From Lachnospiraceae bacterium (lineage in GTDB: Bacteria; Bacillota; Clostridia; Lachnospirales; Lachnospiraceae): 10,165 nucleotides of DNA. Below the pieces are notes generated by a model, which saw only the letters and a list, made by a program, of their open reading frames with translations, was not told the origin of the DNA and did not search any database. Positions 1 to 5,402 of the stretch are shown here, piece by piece. Where the stretch lies: assembly GCA_003488445.1 (NCBI GenBank), contig DNLO01000028.1:1-10165 (forward strand), read 5' to 3'. Each line of letters starts with the position of its first letter. Within the stretch, counting starts at the first letter, position 1. The translations under genes were made by a program, and so were the position numbers.

Positions 1-15
1 TGAAATAACATGAGG

Positions 16-44
16 TTGTAATAAAAAGGCAGTGGTGATAAAAT
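16..44 (+). promoter_or_regulatory. Sigma-A type promoter with extended -10
   Basis: A -35 box TTGTAA (16-21) is followed after exactly 17 bases by a -10 box TAAAAT (39-44). The -10 carries the upstream TG of an extended -10 element (36-37). Transcription would start near position 51, giving a leader of about 35 bases before the ATG at 86, which has GGGAGG (76-81) as ribosome binding site. The region is much more A+T rich than the genes around it. This is a pattern match by eye, but spacing and both boxes are good. Confidence 0.7.
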
Positions 45-85
45 ATATTATGTATACATATATGGTCTTCTGAAGGGAGGATGCT

Positions 86-958
86 ATGGCTGATATGAAT
101 ATTAATCCCATTGCGGATGTAAATGCAGGAAATAACTATAATCCCGTTACTGCGCCGCGTACAGCGGTCAGACCTGATGCTGCGGGAACAAATGCTCCCG
201 ACAGGGCAGCCGGACAAAAGGACGACCGGGTAAAGCAGGACAGAGAAGGTCTTGAGAATGTGGTGTCAGTATCAAAGGACGGAGATACCGTACAGGCCAG
301 TGATCAGGGCATGGAGAAGCTTGAAGAGGATGCCTTCGGACGCATGGTGGTGCAGAAGGATGATGAGGCATCGGGAGGATATGATCTCGGATACTCCGGT
401 GAGCTGACAAAGAGCGCCATTGCAGAGAGCGCCGAGAAGATAGTCGGAAGTGACAGCCGGACAGAAGAGGCCATCAAAGAGAGCATAGAGAAGATGTCCA
501 TACAGCCCTCCAGGACGGAGGAGGCACAGGCCGCCGGTGCAGAGCAGGCTGAAAAGGAAGAGGCCGAAGAGGAATATAATGCGGAGTTGAATGCCGAGAA
601 GCTGGCTTCCTTCGAGGGAGTGTCCGATATGAAGCTGGAGCAGATGTATCTGCAGGGCGAGATATCCAAGACAGATTATGACAAGGAGATGGAGTCCAGA
701 GAGGAGACCAGAGAGGCCGAGAATGCAGATGACGGCAGGTTCAGTGTCCAGATGACGGGAGCCGCAGCACTGAAGGAGAGCGGAGAGAGGGATCTGTCGC
801 AGATAGAGAATGTCTTTTCCGGTGAGGCCAATGACAATATCGCTCCTGCGGACAGGATGCAGATCATTGAGTCACTGGATGCCAATACGACAGGAAACGT
901 GACAGAAGACACCGCAGGCGGAGAGGAGACCGCAAAGAAGATAGTCATTACCGGCTGA
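86..958 (+). CDS. Unrecognised acidic protein with SHOCT-like motif, 290 aa
   Basis: I do not recognise this protein. It starts at an ATG five bases after GGGAGG and is preceded by a good promoter. The first 60 or so residues are rich in Asn, Ala, Asp and Pro and look disordered. Residues 112-129 and 130-147 are a tandem 18-residue repeat, each copy ending in SRTEEA. A Glu/Ala-rich stretch (about 144-175) may form a coiled coil or long helix. Residues 181-205 (from DMKLEQMYLQGEISKTDYDK onward) resemble the SHOCT motif, whose usual form is a leucine-spaced helix, 'G-I-I/S', then an acidic/aromatic 'YE' helix. There is no signal peptide, no membrane segment and no cysteine, so it is probably cytoplasmic. 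It is followed by its own hairpin, so it is likely monocistronic. SHOCT motifs occur in many unrelated oligomerising proteins, so no function follows. The coding call is firm; the function is unknown. Confidence 0.85.
   Translation: MADMNINPIADVNAGNNYNPVTAPRTAVRPDAAGTNAPDRAAGQKDDRVKQDREGLENVVSVSKDGDTVQASDQGMEKLEEDAFGRMVVQKDDEASGGYDLGYSGELTKSAIAESAEKIVGSDSRTEEAIKESIEKMSIQPSRTEEAQAAGAEQAEKEEAEEEYNAELNAEKLASFEGVSDMKLEQMYLQGEISKTDYDKEMESREETREAENADDGRFSVQMTGAAALKESGERDLSQIENVFSGEANDNIAPADRMQIIESLDANTTGNVTEDTAGGEETAKKIVITG
419..526 (+). repeat. Tandem 54-base in-frame repeat in the acidic protein
   Basis: Two adjacent 54-base units (419-472 and 473-526) encode 18 residues each. The protein copies share 11 of 18 residues: both have the pattern I-x-E-S-x-E-K near the start and SRTEEA at the end. 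The DNA copies have diverged, especially at third positions, which indicates an old duplication kept at the protein level. A weaker third copy may follow (after residue 147), but I cannot align it convincingly. Confidence 0.65.
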
Positions 959-988
959 CGGTCACAGCGATATAAATGAATGCAACAG

Positions 989-1020
989 GAGCCTGTCATG
1001 GAAGCTGTGACAGGCTCTTT
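989..1020 (+). terminator. Hairpin terminator or attenuator between the acidic-protein gene and fprA
   Basis: A perfect 10-bp stem, GAGCCTGTCA (989-998) with TGACAGGCTC (1008-1017), encloses a 9-base loop. Only three T residues follow (1018-1020) before AATG, so the U tract is short. It lies 30 bases after the stop of the upstream gene, fitting a terminator for it. It also lies only 34 bases before the fprA ATG, leaving no room for a conventional promoter after it. fprA is therefore transcribed either by partial read-through or from a start just before the hairpin. Confidence 0.7.
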
Positions 1021-1033
1021 AATGTAAAAGAGA

Positions 1034-1044
1034 AAGGGGAAGGG
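1034..1044 (+). promoter_or_regulatory. Ribosome binding site that sets the fprA start
   Basis: The purine run AAGGGGAAGGG ends nine bases before the ATG at 1054. The open frame reaches back to an ATG at 976, but that one has no such site and its extension would translate through the terminator hairpin, so 1054 is the better start. Confidence 0.7.
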
Positions 1045-1053
1045 ATACAAGAC

Positions 1054-2226
1054 ATGAATGAAACAGTGAAAAGACGTACCTTCATATCCGACGATATAAG
1101 GTATGCGGGATTCGATGATGAGGAGCTTGAGATCTTCGAGAGCCAGTATCCGACAGAGGGGATATCCTACAACTCATATGTGATCCTCGACGAGAAGATC
1201 GCCATCATGGATACGGTGGACGAGAGAGGAAGCGACGGATATCTGGCCGGGATAAAAGAGATACTCGGTGACAGGAAGCCGGACTACCTTGTGATACAGC
1301 ATATGGAGCCGGATCATGCAGCCAACATAGAGAGGCTTGCAGAGGTGTACCCCGACATGAAGCTCTTAGGAAGTATGGGAGTCGGAGGGATGCTGCCGAA
1401 ATTTTTCAAGACGGATCTTTCGGGCAGATTTACTGCTGTGAAGGAGGGTGAGACGCTGTCCCTCGGCAGACATACCCTGCAGTTCTTCATGGCTCCCATG
1501 GTGCACTGGCCCGAGGTCATGGTCACGTATGAGCAGAGTGAGAGAGTGCTGTTTTCGGCAGATGCCTTCGGCACCTTCGGCGCATTGTCTCATGATGAAG
1601 AGTGGATAGCCGATGCGAGCCATTATTATTTCAATATAGTGGGCAAGTACGGTGCACAGGTTCAGGCACTGCTGAAGAAAGCATCATCTCTTGCGGTAGA
1701 TGTGATAGCACCTCTGCACGGGCCGGTGCATAAGGACGATATCCCCATGATCATGGAGAAGTATGATCTGTGGAGCAGATACGAGCCGGACAGGAAGGGT
1801 ATCTTCATCCCCTATGCTTCCATACACGGTCATCTGAAGCAGGCCGTGCTGCAGTTTGCAAAGGAGCTGGAGGAGGCAGGAGAGAAGGTAGTGACCATGG
1901 ATCTCACCGAGGAGGATGTGTCGGAGGCTGTGGAGCAGGCTTTCCTGTATGACAGGCTGATACTCGCTGCATGCACCTATGACGCAGAGATATTCCCTCC
2001 CATGAACGATCTGCTGCATCATCTGAAGATCAAGAACTTCCAGAAGAGGAAGGTGGGAATCATAGAGAACGGCTCCTGGGCTCCCACGGCGGCAAAGAAG
2101 ATGAGAGAGTATATCGAGGGAATGAAGGATATGACTGTAGCCGAACCTGTGATATCAATAAAGGCCATGCGCAAAGCCTCGGATGACGAGGCGTTCGCCG
2201 CACTGGCAGATGCGATGAAGGGATGA
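1054..2226 (+). CDS. fprA: Flavodiiron protein (FprA family, O2/NO reductase)
   Basis: A cytoplasmic flavodiiron protein of 390 residues, the usual size for the basic two-domain form. This family reduces O2 to water and/or NO to N2O with electrons from rubredoxin or a similar donor, protecting anaerobes. The N-terminal metallo-beta-lactamase-like domain (about 25-245) has the full diiron ligand set: H83-x-E85-x-D87-H88 (in QHMEPDHA), H151 (in VHWPEV), D170 (in SADAFG) and H222 (in PLHGPV). The C-terminal flavodoxin domain (about 249-390) contains the FMN region NGSWAP. Its phosphate loop reads YASIHGH (254-260), where relatives more often have Y-x-S-M/I-Y/H-G-N-T; this is a mild variant, not a loss of the domain. 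There is no rubredoxin or flavin-reductase extension. The start at 1054 is chosen from the ribosome binding site. The gene is convergent with plsC, 2 bases from stop to stop. Whether O2 or NO is preferred cannot be read from the sequence. Confidence 0.95.
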   Translation: MNETVKRRTFISDDIRYAGFDDEELEIFESQYPTEGISYNSYVILDEKIAIMDTVDERGSDGYLAGIKEILGDRKPDYLVIQHMEPDHAANIERLAEVYPDMKLLGSMGVGGMLPKFFKTDLSGRFTAVKEGETLSLGRHTLQFFMAPMVHWPEVMVTYEQSERVLFSADAFGTFGALSHDEEWIADASHYYFNIVGKYGAQVQALLKKASSLAVDVIAPLHGPVHKDDIPMIMEKYDLWSRYEPDRKGIFIPYASIHGHLKQAVLQFAKELEEAGEKVVTMDLTEEDVSEAVEQAFLYDRLILAACTYDAEIFPPMNDLLHHLKIKNFQKRKVGIIENGSWAPTAAKKMREYIEGMKDMTVAEPVISIKAMRKASDDEAFAALADAMKG

Positions 2227-2228
2227 TA

Positions 2229-2942
2229 TTATTTCTTCAGTTCATCAAGCTTTGACTGGATAGCGGACTTTACGAGGTCCGCTATTTCTTTTGTCTTCAT
2301 GCCCTTATAGTCTTCATAAGGGATGGGCTTCAGGAAGTGGACCTGGGTGACCACAGGGTGCAGCCCGGGGGTACCGAAGGGCTTGTATGAGTCGACCAGA
2401 GCTACCGGGACTATGGGACACCGGGCTTTAAGTGCACATTTGAAGGCGCCTGCATGAAACTGCTGGAGATGGTTCTCGTTGAAGCCATAGCCCCCCTCGG
2501 CGAAGAGTATGTATCTTCTCCCTGCCTTTACCTCTTCGGCGATGTGCATGATGCATTCCACCTGTGCACGCATATCTGTACGGTCGAGACGTGCGCCGCG
2601 AAGCAGCCTTATCACCTCGTTGGCAAACGGCATGTGCGATCTTTTCTCATCCATGACTACGGTACAGGGTCTGCTGTGTGAATGTATGATGCCAAGGACA
2701 TCGAACTTGCCCTGGTGGTTGGGGTACATCAGATAGCCTCCCTCTTCGGGAAGGAGCTCCGTGCCGTAGGCTCTGGTCTGTACGAAGGAATTGCGCATCG
2801 CACTTGCGATGATGTGACGTCCTATAACGTACCTGTCTTCTTCGCTGAACTTCTCGGGGTGCTGCTCCACATACACGAGCCTGAAGAAATAATATACTAT
2901 GAAAGGCAGTGATATGCCTATTACCCACACTAGTCGCAACAT
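2229..2942 (-). CDS. plsC: 1-acyl-sn-glycerol-3-phosphate acyltransferase (PlsC family)
   Basis: A 237-residue membrane-associated acyltransferase. PlsC transfers an acyl chain to position 2 of lysophosphatidate to make phosphatidate, the precursor of phospholipids. Residues 3-25 are a hydrophobic N-terminal membrane segment. The catalytic HX4D motif is NHQGKFD (H76, D81). GARLDRTD (116-123) matches the glycerophosphate-binding region. The third motif reads FAEGGYGF (147-154) instead of the common FPEGTRS, keeping E149 and G150 but losing the Pro and Arg. CPIVPV (175-180) matches the fourth motif. Length is typical. The ATG has only a weak GAGAGAAG ribosome binding site, but a good promoter lies just upstream. 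It is divergent from the degV-type gene, which also points to lipid metabolism. A different acyl acceptor is possible given the altered third motif. Confidence 0.88.
   Translation of the reverse strand: MLRLVWVIGISLPFIVYYFFRLVYVEQHPEKFSEEDRYVIGRHIIASAMRNSFVQTRAYGTELLPEEGGYLMYPNHQGKFDVLGIIHSHSRPCTVVMDEKRSHMPFANEVIRLLRGARLDRTDMRAQVECIMHIAEEVKAGRRYILFAEGGYGFNENHLQQFHAGAFKCALKARCPIVPVALVDSYKPFGTPGLHPVVTQVHFLKPIPYEDYKGMKTKEIADLVKSAIQSKLDELKK
2260..2292 (+). terminator. Rightward intrinsic terminator for fprA, inside plsC
   Basis: A perfect 9-bp stem, ATAGCGGAC (2260-2268) with GTCCGCTAT (2277-2285), has an 8-base loop and is followed by TTCTTTT (2286-2292). It begins 33 bases after the fprA stop and lies within the plsC coding sequence near its 3' end. 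Read on the minus strand, the hairpin has no T run after it, so it should act only on rightward transcripts and not block plsC. Confidence 0.75.
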
Positions 2943-2968
2943 CTGTCTTCTCTCAAAAATCCCATGGT

Positions 2969-2998
2969 ATTATAAACCTATATTATTGTAAGTTTCAA
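2969..2998 (-). promoter_or_regulatory. Promoter for plsC
   Basis: On the minus strand, TTGAAA (2998-2993) is followed after 18 bases by a consensus TATAAT (2974-2969). Transcription would start near 2962, about 20 bases before the plsC ATG. Its -35 box is one base from the -35 box of the rightward promoter at 2986-3014. Confidence 0.72.
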
Positions 2999-3014
2999 CG
3001 ATTATTGGTACAAT
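2986..3014 (+). promoter_or_regulatory. Promoter for the degV-family gene
   Basis: TTGTAA (2986-2991), a 17-base spacer and TACAAT (3009-3014) with TG one base upstream (3006-3007) form a strong extended -10 promoter. The predicted start is near 3021, giving a leader of about 49 bases that opens with an inverted repeat. It overlaps the plsC promoter on the other strand. Confidence 0.72.
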
Positions 3015-3021
3015 AAACGAC

Positions 3022-3039
3022 GTTACAGATGTTTGTAAC
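3022..3039. promoter_or_regulatory. Perfect inverted repeat at the degV transcript start (possible operator)
   Basis: GTTACA (3022-3027) and TGTAAC (3034-3039) are perfect inverted repeats around a 6-base centre. The element lies 7 bases downstream of the -10 box, so it covers about +1 to +18. A dimeric repressor bound here would block degV directly and could affect plsC. As RNA it is only a weak 6-bp hairpin. I do not recognise the regulator; it does not match the FapR-type palindrome I know. Confidence 0.45.
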
Positions 3040-3069
3040 CGGGTTTTTGCATACGGATGGGGAGAGAAA

Positions 3070-3960
3070 ATGAGTGATTTTATCCTGAGCTGCTGTTCTA
3101 CGGCAGACCTTAGCAAAGAGCATTTTCAGAAAAGAGATATCAGGTACGTGTGTTTCCATTTTGAGATCGACGGTGTGAGCTATCCGGATGATCTCGGCGA
3201 AAGCATGGACTTTCATGAGTTCTATAAAAAAATGGCTGACGGAGCCATGACCAAGACCTCACAGGTCAATGTGGATGAGTATGTCACCTACTTTGAGGAG
3301 TTTCTCAAGGAGGGAAAGGATATCCTTCATCTGTGTCTTTCTTCGGGGATATCCGGGACCGTCAACTCCGCGATGATAGCGAGAGATGATCTGCAGGAGA
3401 AGTATCCCGACAGGAAGATATACGTCATAGATTCCCTGGCGGCATCCGCCGGACTGGGACTCTTCATGGATATGCTCGCAGACATGAGAGATGAAGGGAA
3501 GAGCATAGACGAGCTTAAGGAATTTGCAGAAGAAAACAGACTGTTTATCCACCACTGGTTTTTCACGACAGACCTTACCTATCTCGTGAGAGGAGGAAGG
3601 GTAAACAAGACCGCGGGATTCGTGGGCAATCTTCTCAATATCTGTCCGCTGCTCAATGTGAATGACGAGGGAAAGCTCATACCCAGAGACAAGATCCGCA
3701 CGACGAAGAAGGTCATAAGAGCTGCGGTAGAGATGATGAAGGAGCATGCCCTGAACGGTGCGGATTACGACGGGAAGTGCTATATCTCACATTCGGACTG
3801 CATCGGCTATGTGAATGAAGAGGTGGCCCTTATAGAGGAGGCTTTCCCCAAGCTCAAGGGCAAGGTAAATGTCAGCTATATCGGCACCACGATAGGGAGT
3901 CATACCGGACCGGGTACGGTAGCACTTTTCTTCTTCGGAAAGGACAAGAGGACGCCCTGA
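3070..3960 (+). CDS. DegV family fatty-acid-binding protein (FakB-like)
   Basis: A 296-residue cytoplasmic DegV-fold protein of normal family length. DegV/FakB proteins hold a fatty acid in a closed pocket; characterised FakB proteins present it to the kinase FakA, which makes acyl phosphate for phospholipid synthesis. Visible hallmarks are TKTSQVN (61-67, the T-S-Q carboxylate-binding motif), LSSGISGTVNSA (90-101), RGGRV (174-178) and the C-terminal IGTTIGSHTGPGTVALFFFG (271-290), which is close to the family signature. There is no signal peptide. The ATG follows a GGGGAG ribosome binding site. It is transcribed away from plsC from a shared promoter region, which fits a lipid role. It meets prmA tail to tail with no gap. 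No fakA-like kinase gene is in the window, so a FakB role is inference from family and context. Confidence 0.92.
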   Translation: MSDFILSCCSTADLSKEHFQKRDIRYVCFHFEIDGVSYPDDLGESMDFHEFYKKMADGAMTKTSQVNVDEYVTYFEEFLKEGKDILHLCLSSGISGTVNSAMIARDDLQEKYPDRKIYVIDSLAASAGLGLFMDMLADMRDEGKSIDELKEFAEENRLFIHHWFFTTDLTYLVRGGRVNKTAGFVGNLLNICPLLNVNDEGKLIPRDKIRTTKKVIRAAVEMMKEHALNGADYDGKCYISHSDCIGYVNEEVALIEEAFPKLKGKVNVSYIGTTIGSHTGPGTVALFFFGKDKRTP

Positions 3961-4941
3961 TCAGGCCTGCGCCACCAGGGCACACCATTCTCCGAGGTCG
4001 TTCTCCTCGAGAATGCCGAATCCGTTTTCTTCAAGCGCCCGTTTCACTTCGGGCGCTTTTTCAATGAGTATCCCCGAATAGATGATGATCCCTCCGGGAC
4101 GGACGAGCTCCCTTACGACAGAGGAAAGGGGGACGAGGACCACGGGCAGTATATTGGCCACGACTATGTCGTGAGCGTTCCCTATCTCAGAGCGGAGAGC
4201 GGCATCGCTTACCACGTCTCCGATGATCAGGCGGAAGGGTGCATCCTTCAGAGCATTTTTTTCCATATTGTCTTCCACTGCGGGGATGGTATTGGTGTCA
4301 AGATCTGTGCCGATGATACGGGATGCACCGAACCTGAAGGCCGCTATGGAAAGGATGCCGGAGCCTGTGCCGAGGTCGAGGATGTCCGATCCGTCAGATA
4401 CATATCTGTCCAGGGCCTTTATACAAAGCTTCGTGGTCTCATGCGCACCGGTGCCGAAGGCCGTGCCCGGATCCATGCGGATCAGTATCGTGTCATCTCC
4501 TGTGCCCACGGAAGAAGCATCCTCCTCCCAGGAAGGAGTGATCCTCATCACTCTGCCGCCTTTAAGCTCAATGTCAAAGGCGTGGAAGTAGTCCTTCCAG
4601 GAATTCAGATAGTCTTCATCCGCGATATCGTCAGATGTCACCTTCAGGGATCCGCAGGGTATCTCACTGAAACATTGCAGCTCATCAAGGACTGATCGCA
4701 GATCCTTCAGTATCGCATCCCTGTCATCCTCTTCGGAAAGATAGAAGGAGACATAGGCCACGCCCTCGGGGATATCGGTACCTACGGGGACCTCGTCCAC
4801 GAAGATCTCATCCAGCTCCTCCCTGCTCCAGGGAGTGGAATCGGTGATCTCTATACCCTCTATGCCTATCTCTGAAAGAGATGCCGAGAGCAGATCCTCG
4901 GCTTCGGTCGTGGTCTCTATCGTGTACTTTGTGTATTTCAT
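3961..4941 (-). CDS. prmA: Ribosomal protein L11 methyltransferase
   Basis: A 326-residue SAM-dependent methyltransferase that trimethylates ribosomal protein L11. The N-terminal third is the substrate-recognition domain. The C-terminal catalytic domain has the PrmA signature DPGTAFGTGAHETTKLC, SAM motif I LDLGTGSGILSIAAFRFGA, the acidic residue after strand 2 in GTDLD, and VVANILPVVL in place of the NPPY-type motif of other methyltransferases. The start is an ATG with AAAGGAGA just upstream on the minus strand. It is a lone leftward gene between two rightward units. I see no convincing promoter in the 72 bases before it; that gap also carries the rightward operon promoter. Length and motifs leave little doubt. 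Confidence 0.95.
   Translation of the reverse strand: MKYTKYTIETTTEAEDLLSASLSEIGIEGIEITDSTPWSREELDEIFVDEVPVGTDIPEGVAYVSFYLSEEDDRDAILKDLRSVLDELQCFSEIPCGSLKVTSDDIADEDYLNSWKDYFHAFDIELKGGRVMRITPSWEEDASSVGTGDDTILIRMDPGTAFGTGAHETTKLCIKALDRYVSDGSDILDLGTGSGILSIAAFRFGASRIIGTDLDTNTIPAVEDNMEKNALKDAPFRLIIGDVVSDAALRSEIGNAHDIVVANILPVVLVPLSSVVRELVRPGGIIIYSGILIEKAPEVKRALEENGFGILEENDLGEWCALVAQA
4033..4061 (+). terminator. Rightward intrinsic terminator for the degV-family gene, inside prmA
   Basis: A G+C-rich 9-bp stem, AAGCGCCCG (4033-4041) with CGGGCGCTT (4050-4058), has an 8-base loop and a run of five T (4057-4061). It starts 72 bases after the degV stop, inside the 3' part of prmA. On the minus strand only two T follow the stem, so it should not stop prmA transcription. 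It is the best terminator in the window. Confidence 0.8.
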
Positions 4942-4951
4942 TTCTTCTCCT

Positions 4952-4980
4952 TTGCCATGTGCACTGTCTGATGATAAAAT
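4952..4980 (+). promoter_or_regulatory. Promoter of the rightward salvage/MutS-like operon
   Basis: TTGCCA (4952-4957), a 17-base spacer and TAAAAT (4975-4980) with a TG extension at 4972-4973. The predicted start near 4987 gives a leader of about 27 bases before the ATG at 5014. The 14 bases TGATAAAATATATT (4972-4985) are identical to those at 36-49 in the first promoter. The -35 box adjoins the prmA ribosome binding site on the other strand, so the two leaders overlap. Confidence 0.72.
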
Positions 4981-5013
4981 ATATTTTTACAATGAATACT
5001 CGGAGGTATCCAT

Positions 5014-5382
5014 ATGGACGCAAATGATGTAGAGCTTTTCTCGACTACCGATATCGAGTCGAAGACCAAGGCAGTTTCTGTCCTTGTGCGAAACAGGATA
5101 TCATATCTCGAGCGCTGGGAAAAGATACCCCTGCTGCGAAGAAGAGAATACGGAGGGGCCAGAGAGCTCTGTGTGATATATGTGAACGGCAACCAGTACG
5201 AGAAGGCAAAGAAGATACTGGATGAGTTCAACGAAGAGTATTTCGGCCCGGCCGGAAAACGCCGGAGAAGACGCGGCAGGAAAGAAGATACGGCCACTTC
5301 GGTGGCAGATCCCGGACAGAGCATGCAGGAGACTGTATCTTCCGGCGGTGATGATACTGACGACGAGATAGACAATATCTGA
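5014..5382 (+). CDS. Small protein, DUF2007-like outline with basic-then-acidic tail
   Basis: A 122-residue protein starting at an ATG seven bases after GGAGG, first gene of the operon. Residues 6-76 give the strand-helix-strand-strand-helix outline of small DUF2007-type 'signal transducing' proteins: a short strand ending in a 'TTD' step, a helix over residues 14-28, then strands, then an 'xYEKAKKILDEF' helix (61-72). This match is by eye and may be wrong. Residues 82-90 are a strongly basic run (KRRRRRGRK), followed by a Ser/Thr/Gly linker and an acidic end (DDTDDEIDNI), so the tail is a charged, probably disordered polyampholyte that could contact nucleic acid or a partner. There is no signal peptide or membrane segment. 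The next gene begins 20 bases later without a terminator. Function unknown; leading the operon fits a regulatory or accessory role, but nothing proves it. Confidence 0.82.
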   Translation: MDANDVELFSTTDIESKTKAVSVLVRNRISYLERWEKIPLLRRREYGGARELCVIYVNGNQYEKAKKILDEFNEEYFGPAGKRRRRRGRKEDTATSVADPGQSMQETVSSGGDDTDDEIDNI

Positions 5383-5390
5383 ACTTAAAA

Positions 5391-5396
5391 AGGGGG
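5391..5396 (+). promoter_or_regulatory. Ribosome binding site for the GTG start of the phosphorylase
   Basis: AGGGGG lies six bases before GTG at 5403. The first in-frame ATG is well inside the conserved N-terminal helix (codon 9), so GTG is the right start. Confidence 0.7.
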
Positions 5397-5402
5397 AACA
5401 AA

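Noticed and set aside
948..976. Promoter TTACCG-N17-TATAAA before fprA as a firm feature
   Set aside because: The -35 box matches only three positions; kept only as a possibility in the fprA leader finding.
976..1053. N-terminal extension of the flavodiiron protein from an ATG at 976
   Set aside because: It would translate through the hairpin at 989-1017, lacks a ribosome binding site and has no similarity to the family N-terminus; the ATG at 1054 has both.
2053..2088. GTGGGA and TCCCAC inverted repeat near the fprA 3' end as a leftward plsC terminator
   Set aside because: The loop is over 20 bases and no T tract follows on either strand.
3956..3965. Perfect 10-base palindrome CCTGATCAGG at the degV/prmA junction
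   Set aside because: It is made largely of the two abutting stop codons (TGA and TCA), has no loop or T tract, and is too short to claim as a protein site.
4171..4695. Rightward 174-codon open frame opposite prmA
   Set aside because: prmA on the other strand has all family motifs over this span; the rightward frame has no ribosome binding site and no recognisable domain.
4982..5013. Possible leftward prmA promoter using TTGTAA on the minus strand
   Set aside because: No -10-like box occurs at 16-18 bases from it; other combinations match poorly, so none is listed.
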